A stretch of 64,000 nucleotides of DNA, taken from Bacteroidia bacterium (GTDB lineage: Bacteria; Bacteroidota; Bacteroidia; Bacteroidales; Azobacteroidaceae). Both the position numbers and the translations under genes were made by a program. Location: the NCBI GenBank assembly GCA_025996865.1, contig BNTV01000009.1:1-64000 (forward strand), given 5' to 3'. Positions 54,123 to 63,571 of this stretch are shown piece after piece (the first letter of the stretch is position 1; each line of letters opens with the position of its first letter). A model generated the notes under the pieces. The model did no database searches, had not been told where the DNA came from, and worked only from the letters and a program-made list of their open reading frames with translations.

Positions 54123-54153
54123 TTGTACAATTCAAATTTATTCCGTACTTTTG
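54123..54153 (+). promoter_or_regulatory. Promoter of the ABC transporter operon
   Basis: TTG at 54123-54125, 20 bp, TACTTTTG at 54146-54153; ATG at 54173, a 15-20 nt leader. Confidence 0.65.
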
Positions 54154-54172
54154 GCTTCCAAATCGCAATGAT

Positions 54173-55090
54173 ATGATATTTCTCGAGACAAAAGAAGTGG
54201 TCAAACAATATTCGGGGCATTTGGCTTTGGATAAAGTCAGCGTGCAAATTCCCGAGCAGAAAGTTTTCGGCTTGTTAGGTCCCAATGGAGCGGGTAAAAC
54301 GACCTTGATCCGGATTATCACCCGGATTACGGCGCCGGACTACGGTGAAGTTTTATTCAAAAACCGTCCGTTGGCTTACGAAGATATTTTCAAAATCGGT
54401 TATCTTCCCGAAGAAAGGGGTTTGTACAAGAAAATGAAAGTCGGTGAACAAGCTGTTTATTTGGCTCGATTGAAAGGACTTACAGCTTCCGAAGCCAAGG
54501 AGCGGCTCAAAAAATGGTTCGAAAAATTCGATATTCTTTCGTGGTGGGACAAAAAATTGGAAGAGCTTTCAAAAGGGATGCAACAGAAAGTGCAATTCAT
54601 TATCACTGTGATACATGAGCCTGAATTGCTTATTTTCGACGAACCGTTCAGCGGATTCGACCCCATCAATACGGAATTGTTGAAAAATGAGATTCTTCAA
54701 TTAAAAGAACAGGGAAAAACCATTATTTTCTCTACACATAATATGGCTTCGGTCGAAGAAATTTGCGACGAAATCGCTTTAATTGACAAATCAAAAGTGG
54801 TGTTGAGCGGCGATGTCAATCAAATCCGCGACGACCACAAACAACATATTTTTAAAATTCGTACCGAAAATGAAAATTTGATTGCGAACGAAGCGCTTTG
54901 TGAAATTTTAAGCCAAGGAGAAGATTCCCGGAATTATCTGTTCAGGATAAAGAAAAATGTGGATATTTCCAATTCGGAATTTCTTTCCAATCTATTGAAA
55001 AATAATGAGATTGTTTCATTCGAAGAGGAAATTCCTTCCATGAATGATATTTTCATCCAAACGGTAAATAAAACACAAGTTAATAAATAA
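54173..55090 (+). CDS. ABC transporter ATP-binding protein (NatA-like)
   Basis: A 305-residue protein. Walker A LLGPNGAGKTTLIRII (about residues 34-49), Q-loop region GYLPEERGLYKKMKV typical of NatA-type exporters, signature LSKGMQQKVQF, Walker B LLIFDEPFSGFDP, H-loop STHNM. The C-terminal DUF4162-like extension ends at 55090. It works with the permease 7 bp downstream. Export substrate unknown (NatAB relatives move sodium or are simply unannotated). Confidence 0.9.
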   Translation: MIFLETKEVVKQYSGHLALDKVSVQIPEQKVFGLLGPNGAGKTTLIRIITRITAPDYGEVLFKNRPLAYEDIFKIGYLPEERGLYKKMKVGEQAVYLARLKGLTASEAKERLKKWFEKFDILSWWDKKLEELSKGMQQKVQFIITVIHEPELLIFDEPFSGFDPINTELLKNEILQLKEQGKTIIFSTHNMASVEEICDEIALIDKSKVVLSGDVNQIRDDHKQHIFKIRTENENLIANEALCEILSQGEDSRNYLFRIKKNVDISNSEFLSNLLKNNEIVSFEEEIPSMNDIFIQTVNKTQVNK

Positions 55091-55097
55091 TCAAGAT

Positions 55098-56351
55098 ATG
55101 GCGCTAAATTCGAAAATAGGAATTGTGATTCAACGGGAATATTTTACCCGCGTGAAGAAAAAATCTTTCATCTTTCTCACGATTTTGATGCCGCTTTTGT
55201 TCATCGGACTAAGTTTGACAACTTTCTTTCTTGCAACGATAAACGAAGGAAAAGCCAAAGTCATCGTTGTTGTCGATGAGACCGGAAAATATTTTCCCGT
55301 GCTGAAAAGTACCGACCAATATCAATTCATTGAGTCGAAAACCGGATTCCAAGAATTCAGGAAAAATTCTGATGAATCGGTTTATGCTACTTTGGTTATT
55401 ACCGATGATCTATTGGAAAATCCGGATGCAATCATGCTGTATTCATCCAATCCGGTGGTAAGCAGCGCTGAAGAAGCCATAACTTCGCCATTGAATAATT
55501 ACTTGAGTGACAAAAAATTGGAATCATACAATATTCCTAATCTCAAACAAATCATTGAGGACAGTAAAATCAAACTGAACCTCAAATCCGTCAAATGGGG
55601 CGACGAAACCGGAAGTGAAATACAAACTTCGTCTGTAATGGCTTCTGCTATCGGCATGGTATTTACCTTTCTGATTTACATGTTTATCATGATTTACGGA
55701 AGCATCGTAATGCAAGGTGTGATGGAAGAAAAAACCAACCGGATTGTGGAAGTGATTGTATCTTCGGTTAAACCATTCGATTTGATGATGGGAAAATTAG
55801 TCGGCATCGGTTTGGTTGGCTTGACGCAATTCGGCATTTGGGCTTTGCTTTTGCTTGGCGTTCAGGCGGGAGCGTTCATGTTCTTGGGTAATTCGGAGGT
55901 TTTCCAAACCATCAATGCCTCATTTGGAGCGATAAATATTTTAGAACTTTCTCTGTATTTTATCCTGTTTTTCATAGGAGGATACCTGATTTACTCCTCC
56001 CTGTTTGCAGCAATCGGCGCGATTATCAACAGTCCGGAAGATGCTCAGCAATACATGATGCCTATCACCGTTTTGATTTTATTTGCACTATACACAGGGA
56101 TTTACAGCGCACAAAATCCGGATGGGCCTTTGGCGTTCTGGACTTCTTTATTCCCGTTCACTTCACCGATTGTGATGATGGTTCGCATTCCTTACGGAGT
56201 ACATTGGTGGGAACTATTGTTATCTATTGTTCTGTTGTTCGGCAGTGTATTTTTTGTCATTCAAATAGTCGCCAAAATATACCGCGTCGGCATTCTGATG
56301 TACGGAAAGAAACCCACTTACAAAGAATTAATGAAGTGGTTAAAATACTAA
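55098..56351 (+). CDS. ABC-2 type permease (NatB-like)
   Basis: A 417-residue protein. One transmembrane helix near residues 23-45, a large extracytoplasmic domain (about 46-180), and five or six helices in the C-terminal half, with MEEKTNRIVEVIVSSVKPFDLMMGK, the ABC_membrane_3/NatB signature, at about residues 208-232. It ends with a basic cytoplasmic tail. Cotranscribed with the ATPase upstream. Confidence 0.88.
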   Translation: MALNSKIGIVIQREYFTRVKKKSFIFLTILMPLLFIGLSLTTFFLATINEGKAKVIVVVDETGKYFPVLKSTDQYQFIESKTGFQEFRKNSDESVYATLVITDDLLENPDAIMLYSSNPVVSSAEEAITSPLNNYLSDKKLESYNIPNLKQIIEDSKIKLNLKSVKWGDETGSEIQTSSVMASAIGMVFTFLIYMFIMIYGSIVMQGVMEEKTNRIVEVIVSSVKPFDLMMGKLVGIGLVGLTQFGIWALLLLGVQAGAFMFLGNSEVFQTINASFGAINILELSLYFILFFIGGYLIYSSLFAAIGAIINSPEDAQQYMMPITVLILFALYTGIYSAQNPDGPLAFWTSLFPFTSPIVMMVRIPYGVHWWELLLSIVLLFGSVFFVIQIVAKIYRVGILMYGKKPTYKELMKWLKY

Positions 56352-56381
56352 TAATGATGCCTGAAAAAATAAGCGTAAATT

Positions 56382-56413
56382 TTTGAAGAATGAAAAAATA
56401 ATTAGTACATTTG
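56382..56413 (+). promoter_or_regulatory. Promoter of the small lipoprotein
   Basis: TTTG at 56382-56385, 20 bp, TACATTTG at 56406-56413; ATG at 56453. Confidence 0.65.
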
Positions 56414-56452
56414 CAACGATTATTCATCCATTAATCCTAAAATAAAGTTAGT

Positions 56453-56848
56453 ATGAAAAAGATTTGCATAATTATTTTTAGTGTTGCATTAATTACATCA
56501 TTTGCAGCATGTTCCCAAGCAAAAAAGGACGAAAATAAAGTAAAAGAAACTGTTGAAAGCGTAGCTGCCGAAACCGTCAAAGCGGTTGAGGAAGTAAAAC
56601 AGGAAGTAGTTCCTGCCGAAGTGAAGCCCGATGAAGCGTTAAAAGCTTTCCAAGCTTACGTTAAAGAGTATGTAGAATCTTTTAATAACATTGCGAAAGA
56701 TCCTGCCAAATTCAGCAAACTTGCCAATCAATTACAAGACAAAGTGACTGAAATGGAAAAGATTAAATCCGGTTTCAGCAAGAAGCAACTTGCAGATTAT
56801 CAAAAGGCACGAGACCTCATCAACAAAGTGAATAATGCCGGAAAATAA
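56453..56848 (+). CDS. Small helical lipoprotein, unknown
   Basis: A 131-residue protein. Signal peptide and lipobox ITSFAACSQ (C20). A mature acidic/basic alternating stretch (VKETVESVAAETVKAVEEV) is followed by an amphipathic helical region (AFQAYVKEYVESFNNIAKD) and LANQLQDKVTEMEKI. It is probably an all-helical periplasmic or outer-membrane anchored protein. No defined family; similar small lipoproteins are common in Bacteroidales. Confidence 0.7.
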   Translation: MKKICIIIFSVALITSFAACSQAKKDENKVKETVESVAAETVKAVEEVKQEVVPAEVKPDEALKAFQAYVKEYVESFNNIAKDPAKFSKLANQLQDKVTEMEKIKSGFSKKQLADYQKARDLINKVNNAGK

Positions 56849-56876
56849 AGATTTAAAAATATTTTCCTGATATTTA

Positions 56877-56907
56877 TTTGCAAATAAAAAAATAAGTGTT
56901 ACCTTTG
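56877..56907 (+). promoter_or_regulatory. tRNA-Val promoter
   Basis: TTTG at 56877-56880, 19 bp, TACCTTTG at 56900-56907, 24 bp upstream of the mature tRNA 5' end. Confidence 0.7.
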
Positions 56908-56931
56908 CAGCGCTTTTAGCGAAAAGCACGA

Positions 56932-57009
56932 GGGCGTTTAGCTCAGCTGGTTCAGAGCATCTGCCTTACAAGCAGAGGGTCGGCGGTTCGAATCCGTCAA
57001 CGCCCACCA
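56932..57009 (+). tRNA. tRNA-Val (anticodon TAC)
   Basis: The acceptor stem GGGCGTT pairs with AACGCCC; D-loop AGCTCAGCTGGTT; anticodon stem TCTGC/GCAGA with loop CTTACAA (anticodon TAC at 56967-56969); T-arm GGTTCGAATCC; discriminator A and encoded CCA at 57007-57009. Complete cloverleaf. Confidence 0.95.
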
Positions 57010-57019
57010 CTTATAGACA

Positions 57020-57052
57020 AGCAGTTAAGAAGAAATTCTTAGCTGCTTTTTT
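57020..57052 (+). terminator. Rho-independent terminator after tRNA-Val
   Basis: AGCAGTTAAGAA, loop GAAA, TTCTTAGCTGCT (one G-U pair), then a run of T. It lies 10 bp after the CCA. Confidence 0.8.
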
Positions 57053-57082
57053 CTTAGGTGTACATACAATTTGCATACAAGG

Positions 57083-58348
57083 TTAGATATTTGAATTTTG
57101 ATTCAAATATTCTCTTAAATGAGGTATTAATGCTTGAATACAGATGAAACTCATATAAGAAGCCATCTTTTTAACATTTTCTCCTTCTGGAATATTATCC
57201 TCATCTTCAATTTGTGTCGATGCGTCACTTTTATTAGAATCAGTATAATCCATAACAGATTTAATTACTAAAGACAGTTTTTGGGTTAAATTAGCAGCTC
57301 GAACAAGTCCATAGCTTTCCATTTCATAGCCTACGATTTTTTCATTTGCACCAAGAGCCGTTTTTTCTAAATAGTTATCTGTACTTAAAACAAAAGCCCC
57401 ACAAGCCATAGTGTCATGGTGTATTTTCAATTTGTTAATAATATTTCTTTCTCTGTCGTATTTATTACCAGAAGGTACCAAATTGTACATCTCTTTCTTG
57501 ATAAAATCATCAGCAGTAGTTTTCTTTTCTATATATTGTTGAAGATTATCAGATATATCAACATTAAACCCATAAATTAGAGGCTGACCATTTTTCAGCT
57601 TTCCTGTAATAATATCAATTATATTTTTAGGAATTATTATATCATATTTTTTGACCTTACTTTTTCTGCCCCCACAAACGCCTCCTAACAATAATAATTT
57701 TGGATTAATATCTTCAAATATCTTTTTTGTAGATATAGCACAATCAACCATACCCATTTTTTGTTGTGAAAGTAAGACAACTTGTTCTGTTGTATTTTTG
57801 AATTTTCCAATAAATTTATTTCCGTTTTCTTGCCCATCCATCAAGTCTTTACAAACATTGTACTCATCTTCAATTAATGCAGTGAGAATTGCAATATCGA
57901 TAGTTTTAGTACTTTTAAGACTACTCATATCTTTTTGCTCAAAAGATGGAAAATTTCTATTTGCTATAGGTTCGTTTACTATAATTGTCGGAAGAACATC
58001 TTTCCAATATTGTAGGCTTCCCAATGCATAATACACACTATAATCCACTTTATATTCTTTGTCTGAATAAACTTTAATAGAATTATTCCTTGAAATAAAC
58101 TGTACATTAATATTTTCATGCTCATTTTTTATGCTTTTGAGAAATCCTACACCGGGAGGATAATTCTCATATTCAAGGTGAATCCAAAGACGAAAACGAT
58201 GATATTTCAAAAAAACATCATATGCTTTTTCAAAGCATTCAGGACTCGTCAGAAAAATCGGATTTAAAAATTTCACAAAATCTACATACGTAACTATATT
58301 ATCCAAAAATTCTCCTTTGCGATTAATAAAAACATCTATAATTTCCAT
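57083..58348 (-). CDS. Nucleoside-phosphorylase-fold protein with N-terminal extension
   Basis: A 421-residue protein from ATG 58348; a frame to 58465 would overlap the upstream gene. The first 150 residues are unassigned. From about 150 it has a PNP/MTA-nucleosidase-type fold: TIDIAILTALIEDEYNV, a K-M-G-M-V-D-C-A-I segment, LLLLGGVCGGRKS, and KIVGYEMESYGLVRA, which holds the M-E-S-x-G purine/ribose-binding motif, then VIKSVMDYTDSNKSD. Enzymes of this fold split nucleosides or nucleotides, and many serve as effectors in conflict systems. It follows the giant gene by 13 bp, so one transcript is nearly certain. Confidence 0.82.
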   Translation of the reverse strand: MEIIDVFINRKGEFLDNIVTYVDFVKFLNPIFLTSPECFEKAYDVFLKYHRFRLWIHLEYENYPPGVGFLKSIKNEHENINVQFISRNNSIKVYSDKEYKVDYSVYYALGSLQYWKDVLPTIIVNEPIANRNFPSFEQKDMSSLKSTKTIDIAILTALIEDEYNVCKDLMDGQENGNKFIGKFKNTTEQVVLLSQQKMGMVDCAISTKKIFEDINPKLLLLGGVCGGRKSKVKKYDIIIPKNIIDIITGKLKNGQPLIYGFNVDISDNLQQYIEKKTTADDFIKKEMYNLVPSGNKYDRERNIINKLKIHHDTMACGAFVLSTDNYLEKTALGANEKIVGYEMESYGLVRAANLTQKLSLVIKSVMDYTDSNKSDASTQIEDEDNIPEGENVKKMASYMSFICIQALIPHLREYLNQNSNI

Positions 58349-58361
58349 AACATTTATATTT

Positions 58362-61300
58362 TTATTTGATAATTTCAGGGAATATGATATGATAAAACAT
58401 CTGATTTCCACTATTTGGTTCAGGTAAAACAACTTGTCCTCCAAATGATTTAACAATTTGTTCAATTAATTCAATACCTTTACCCTCTCTTAATTCTTTT
58501 TGAAAATCTATGGTTTGTGAAATAGAGAAAATTTGAAGACCATTTGTCTTATCGGAATTGTAGGTTATCTTTATTGTAGTATCGGTTGCTACTTTACAAG
58601 TATTCTGCAAAATATTATAAAATACTACTTCTAATGCGTCAGTATGTATTGGAAAAGCTATCGAATTTAGTGTTGATAGACTTTCTACATTAAAATCAAC
58701 ATTGTTATATCCTGTAATATCAGAATTATTCTGTATAACCTTCTTCCAAATTTCAATGGGATTCTCATTAAATTTTAAACACATTTGAGCAAAAGATTCT
58801 TTTGTTTCAATGAATTTACTCTTGAATATGTCAAATAAATCAGCTAAACTATTTTTTGATGCGATATAGCCCCCATCAACATCATGTGAATCTTTAACTT
58901 TTCTATATTCACTAATTATAGAATTTATTAGATTGTATATTGAATCTTGGTCTTCTTTAAATTTGTAAATCTGTTCAATATCAACATTATCACAAATTTT
59001 GTCGATATATCTTTTTAACTGTGTTCTTATATTTTTTATAACATTCTCTAAAGGTGCTGTATCTATTTTATCAACTGAAGAGCTTCTTAATATAGGTATT
59101 ACATCGTTAATTAGCATTTCCAAATCTTTATGCCCTGGTTTAGCTCCTGATTTCCAATAAAATAAATGCAAATTATGAAATGCATTGGAAACAGAACTGA
59201 CTTCTTTATATCCAATCGAATCAGTTATGCCACATAATAGATTATAAAATTTCGTATTTGTCTTGTTTTGTTCATAATATGAATGCCAAATTTTAAAGAT
59301 TACCGGTTTAATATTTCGATTATTTTTTTCTTCTTCAATACATTCTTTCCATAATAAAAAAGATAAATAACAAAGAGTTTCTTGTTTATCTTTTTCATTC
59401 TCAAGACCTTCAATTAGATTAAATAACTTATCTAATTTTACATCATCATACAAAATAGAGTAATTCATTGTAAATAAAAATACCATAAGCGATTGAATAT
59501 CCCAAACATAATCTCTATTTGATAAATTCAACTCTTCGCCAAAGACGATTTGGTATATCAATTCTCTCAATCGTTGATACAATTCGGGGACTAGATTTTT
59601 TATCGTATCCAATATTCGAGGCTCGTGGTTTATTATGCCGATAATTAACTCTAAATCATCATTATTCTGATAATCGACTTCTTTGTAATAGTCTTCATAA
59701 ATTCTATAACTGTCTAATTTTCCTAAATTATTTCTTATCTCAAATATTTTTTCTATATCTACTTCTTTCTCTGTTTCTATATTTTTTATTTTTGGAAAAT
59801 GATAGTATCCCAACTTAGTAGTTTTATCAACATTTTTTACATCAATGATTTCCAATTCGTTAATTCTTTTCTTAATATATTTTTTGGCTAACTGAGGTAT
59901 TCCTGTTTTTTCATTAAGATAAGTTTTTAATTGTTTTCGTTCATCGACAAAAGGAGTAGATTTTTCATAAGGAAAATGGTGAATATTCAAATGAATACCG
60001 AAATATATGTGAGCATCTACTATAGGTTCCTTTATATCATTTGAATTTTCTTCATTTTTTCCTTTTAATTTTTTAACTTTCAATTTTTTTATCCTTGAAT
60101 AAAATTCTCGTTGAAAATCTTCTAATCTTCCAAAAACTGATAAAACGATAATTTTTTTCACTTCATAAAAACAAATGGAATCTATCATTTGTAATATTGT
60201 TTCTCCGGAACAAGAGCCATCATCTAATATAAATACTACTTTCCACTTTACATTTTCATTTAATATTTTAGAGGGAAAAGTAAATCGCCAACCTTTAGGA
60301 GTATCTATTCGAGGCATTGGATATGAGAGTAAATCTTTATTTTGAAAATAATTCTGAAAATGATAATCATCAAATGCTTCTATACCTGAAAAAACGGGAT
60401 AAAAAACATAATCAACTTTTAGTCCCTCATCACTCACAGTATCTCCCTCGTCTTCAGATTCAAAATTTTTTCTATTTTTTTCTATTTCAATTACTTTCTC
60501 TATTAAATCTCTCATAAATTCTTTTCCGGAATACTGCAAAAAAATATTTTCTGTATTAGGAAAATAAGTATGGTACGAGTTGTTATTTCTGAAATATCCA
60601 ATAAGAAAATGCTCTTTTTTTATTTTGTCTAACTTGAATACCTCTGAAATTTCGTAAATAATTTTTATTTTATTTTCGCTATGTCGAAATCCCATAGTCG
60701 TAGGAGCATTTGTCATAGGATTTATTCTAACGATTTTTTCTGCATTCTTGATATTAATTTTGTATTTACGAATATGTAAATTATCGACTAATGATATGGA
60801 AATATCATCCACATTTTTATCATACACACATTTTACTTCATATTTTTTCCATTCCTCTGCTTTCTTTCGTTCTTCTATATCTGGTTCTTCATAATTGTCC
60901 GTAACCCGACAATCTACAATAGAAAAGAACCCTATTATTTTTGCATTTTTTTTCTTGACAGAATCATATATATTTTTATTAAGATTGCCGGTTGAAATAA
61001 CATCATTAACCACAAGAATGGTATCCCCTTGTTTAATTTCGTCAAAACCAAGTTCATTTGAAAACTCATTATAATTTGTCAACTTTAGCATTCTGGGATT
61101 TTTTTCATTTCCATCGTGCAACATTAGCCGCTTGTAAACTTTTCTGACATCACGTCCTAACATTTGACTGCTAAGTGTTACAGTCAATATCCAGTCTATT
61201 TTTTGCGGAATACTTCCTGTTTTTACTCTCCATAAATTGAATAAATTAATAGCTATATTTTCACTAAATGCTCTATTTTTTGCATCTTTACCGGATAATA

Positions 61301-63458
61301 TATCAAAAAAGTTTACATATTGGTATAAGTAATATCCGCCAGACGACAAATATACCGTATCTTCCTTTTTGAGTATAATATCCTCTTCGTTTTCTTTAGG
61401 GTAAAGAATTCTTTTTCTAAGCTTATCGTTAAGTAATTTAGAATTAATATGAGTTATCTTGGATAAAACAGGTAAAAATGATGTTCTTTGCACATTGGCG
61501 GCAGTTTTCTTTGTATCTACCCATTTTATTTCTATAACATTTCCTTTTAACGAATCAACATCGTCATTAAAATCACTTGCAGCTAAAGAATATTCGATAG
61601 GATATTGTAATAATTTATTAAGATTATCTTCATCTTTGTCATTTCTAACTCCAATCCACTTAATTTTTATTCCGTCTTTTTCTTCGATAACACAAGGAAT
61701 AGGTCTAAATATAAATGGTTCTGAGTTTTTTATCATTTCTATAGCACCATCCAACAAGTTTGTGTCGTTGATATTTAACAAGATTAAATTATTGTATTTG
61801 TTTATTTTAGGGGTATTCGCTAAAAAATAAAATATTTTATAATCCATAAATGAAAGATGAGTACCGGCAAAATCAAAATATATTATTGATGGCTGCTCTT
61901 TTGATAGTTCCTCATCTAATATGTTGTTTAACTTTTTGAAAAGATAGATATACAATTCATGAGGCTTATAAGGCTCATTTTTACAATACTCTATTTGGAA
62001 TGAGTTATAAATATCAAGAACACTTTCATGGCGTGATTGTACTTGCATACTTGTAATTGGTTTATGTTCTTGCACAGGCTCCATGAGAACTTTGGATGAA
62101 GATTGTTCCGGTAATATAATATTAATCATAGTCCCCGGAAAGGAATAGTTAGATTCTGAAAGCCTGACTGATTCTTTAATATTTATAGTTTTAGAAAAAT
62201 CAAAAGCCGCTTCACCTTTTTTACTTCTTACAACTAAAAGTCCTCTATACAAGCGAACTATATCAAGCAAAAAGTAAAGTCCTCTCGGAACAAATTCTTG
62301 AATTTGAATATTTTCATCGAAAGGATTTTCAGATGTTTCTAATAAAAAAGCATATTCTAATATTTTGCTATCAAGGCTATTACATCTAAAATGTGTATCA
62401 CTTAATCTTGATATAACTGATTGTTTGTTAATATTTTTTTCATAACTATCTTTGAGAGTAGTCGGAATGCCCGGTCCAAAATCTATAAAGGCGAACTCAA
62501 TATATGATATATTCCTAAAATTGCCATTGTTATCTTTGAAGAAATCCCAAACAATAGAACTCCTTTCGGAGCGGATATTTTCTGGTAAATTTTCTGTTAT
62601 TTTTCTTTTTAATTCACTTTTTATTTGCCAAAAAGGAATGTCAATATCTTCTATTTCCCCAATGAATTGTTTTGCCTCATAATAATTGCAATTATTAGAA
62701 CTCATGTAGTTTTGTATTTTCTTTTCATACAACCACTTTTTAACATTCTTATCCTTGTATTGATTTACGGCAGAAATAGAAAAATAACATTCATTCTTAC
62801 TTGTTTTATCATTTTGCTTGGCGTGGTGTAGTGTGTTTAAAAACAGTTCAGTAGTTATTAAATGACTTATGGTCTTGTTCGCAAAAGGGGTATTAATAAA
62901 ATACTCATCCAGTAAAGAATTCACATCTTCCTCAAAGCTGAAAATATCATTGAGTTCTTCACTAAATTGAGTTCTAACATTGTTAATACTTTCATATTTA
63001 CTTGTATCAAATTTTCTAAAAGGAATGATTCTATTCCAGTTATTATCCGAATAATAATAACTTTTTTCCCACTCATTCAATCGTTGATTCAGAGATGAAG
63101 GAGGATTGATATAATCATCAACGCTTATATTACAGGCATCATTTAATTGCCAAGTTTTAAGTAAACTTTTTAATCTTCTACATCGTCTTTTTTGCTTCGC
63201 TCTATAGAAATCAGTATCAGATTCACCTCTTGCAATCATAAATCCCGGATTTGGTAGAGTTATTTTTACCGAACAATTCGTTTCGTTTTTGATTTTATTA
63301 ATCCAAGCAAATAAGAATGTTATTCCTTCTAAAGAAATCCATTCAAGTTTTTCTAAGTCAAAATGAACGTTATTATCATTTAATGCCTGTTCGTAATATT
63401 TTGATATATATTCACCAAAATCATTACTTGAAAATTTTTCTCTTAATTTAACTTCCAT
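58362..63458 (-). CDS. Giant STAS/GHKL/phosphoribosyltransferase multidomain protein
   Basis: A 1698-residue protein. In order: STAS-like domain (residues about 10-75, WISLEGITFLFAWI); GHKL ATPase (about 180-450: E-L-F-L-N-T-L-H-H-A N-box, FIDFGPGIP G1 box at 325-333, PRGLYFLLDIVRLYRG G2-like); a second STAS-like segment (about 500-600, IIYFDFAGTHLSFMDYKI); PRTase-like domain 1 (about 705-850, ILVVNDVISTG at 814-824); PRTase-like domain 2 (about 1010-1175, VVFILDDGSCSGETI at 1074-1088); a long helical region; and a C-terminal GHKL ATPase (about 1600-1698, FYNILQNTCKVA and GKGIELIEQIVKSFGGQ). I know no named family with this order. Domain calls are by motif and need structural confirmation. 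Confidence 0.75.
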   Translation of the reverse strand: MEVKLREKFSSNDFGEYISKYYEQALNDNNVHFDLEKLEWISLEGITFLFAWINKIKNETNCSVKITLPNPGFMIARGESDTDFYRAKQKRRCRRLKSLLKTWQLNDACNISVDDYINPPSSLNQRLNEWEKSYYYSDNNWNRIIPFRKFDTSKYESINNVRTQFSEELNDIFSFEEDVNSLLDEYFINTPFANKTISHLITTELFLNTLHHAKQNDKTSKNECYFSISAVNQYKDKNVKKWLYEKKIQNYMSSNNCNYYEAKQFIGEIEDIDIPFWQIKSELKRKITENLPENIRSERSSIVWDFFKDNNGNFRNISYIEFAFIDFGPGIPTTLKDSYEKNINKQSVISRLSDTHFRCNSLDSKILEYAFLLETSENPFDENIQIQEFVPRGLYFLLDIVRLYRGLLVVRSKKGEAAFDFSKTINIKESVRLSESNYSFPGTMINIILPEQSSSKVLMEPVQEHKPITSMQVQSRHESVLDIYNSFQIEYCKNEPYKPHELYIYLFKKLNNILDEELSKEQPSIIYFDFAGTHLSFMDYKIFYFLANTPKINKYNNLILLNINDTNLLDGAIEMIKNSEPFIFRPIPCVIEEKDGIKIKWIGVRNDKDEDNLNKLLQYPIEYSLAASDFNDDVDSLKGNVIEIKWVDTKKTAANVQRTSFLPVLSKITHINSKLLNDKLRKRILYPKENEEDIILKKEDTVYLSSGGYYLYQYVNFFDILSGKDAKNRAFSENIAINLFNLWRVKTGSIPQKIDWILTVTLSSQMLGRDVRKVYKRLMLHDGNEKNPRMLKLTNYNEFSNELGFDEIKQGDTILVVNDVISTGNLNKNIYDSVKKKNAKIIGFFSIVDCRVTDNYEEPDIEERKKAEEWKKYEVKCVYDKNVDDISISLVDNLHIRKYKINIKNAEKIVRINPMTNAPTTMGFRHSENKIKIIYEISEVFKLDKIKKEHFLIGYFRNNNSYHTYFPNTENIFLQYSGKEFMRDLIEKVIEIEKNRKNFESEDEGDTVSDEGLKVDYVFYPVFSGIEAFDDYHFQNYFQNKDLLSYPMPRIDTPKGWRFTFPSKILNENVKWKVVFILDDGSCSGETILQMIDSICFYEVKKIIVLSVFGRLEDFQREFYSRIKKLKVKKLKGKNEENSNDIKEPIVDAHIYFGIHLNIHHFPYEKSTPFVDERKQLKTYLNEKTGIPQLAKKYIKKRINELEIIDVKNVDKTTKLGYYHFPKIKNIETEKEVDIEKIFEIRNNLGKLDSYRIYEDYYKEVDYQNNDDLELIIGIINHEPRILDTIKNLVPELYQRLRELIYQIVFGEELNLSNRDYVWDIQSLMVFLFTMNYSILYDDVKLDKLFNLIEGLENEKDKQETLCYLSFLLWKECIEEEKNNRNIKPVIFKIWHSYYEQNKTNTKFYNLLCGITDSIGYKEVSSVSNAFHNLHLFYWKSGAKPGHKDLEMLINDVIPILRSSSVDKIDTAPLENVIKNIRTQLKRYIDKICDNVDIEQIYKFKEDQDSIYNLINSIISEYRKVKDSHDVDGGYIASKNSLADLFDIFKSKFIETKESFAQMCLKFNENPIEIWKKVIQNNSDITGYNNVDFNVESLSTLNSIAFPIHTDALEVVFYNILQNTCKVATDTTIKITYNSDKTNGLQIFSISQTIDFQKELREGKGIELIEQIVKSFGGQVVLPEPNSGNQMFYHIIFPEIIK

Positions 63459-63484
63459 TGTCTAATCCTTATTGAATTTCGCAT

Positions 63485-63492
63485 CAAAGATA
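63485..63492 (-). promoter_or_regulatory. Promoter -7 element of the giant gene
   Basis: TATCTTTG on the minus strand, 27 bp before the start codon at 63458. No strong -33 TTG at 19-21 bp. Confidence 0.5.
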
Positions 63493-63571
63493 CAAATAAA
63501 TTAACATTGCAGAAAAAATGCATCAAAAAATTTGCATAATTCAAATTTTTGAATATATAGAATCCAAAAGG

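Noticed and set aside
54085..54321. Minus-strand frame over the start of the ABC ATPase gene
   Set aside because: It overlaps the Walker A region of a clear plus-strand gene and has no family pattern.
56932..57082. tRNA-Val 3' end as the attachment site of the 57-64 kb block
   Set aside because: No second copy of the tRNA 3' end is found within the window and no integrase gene is visible, so an island boundary cannot be supported.
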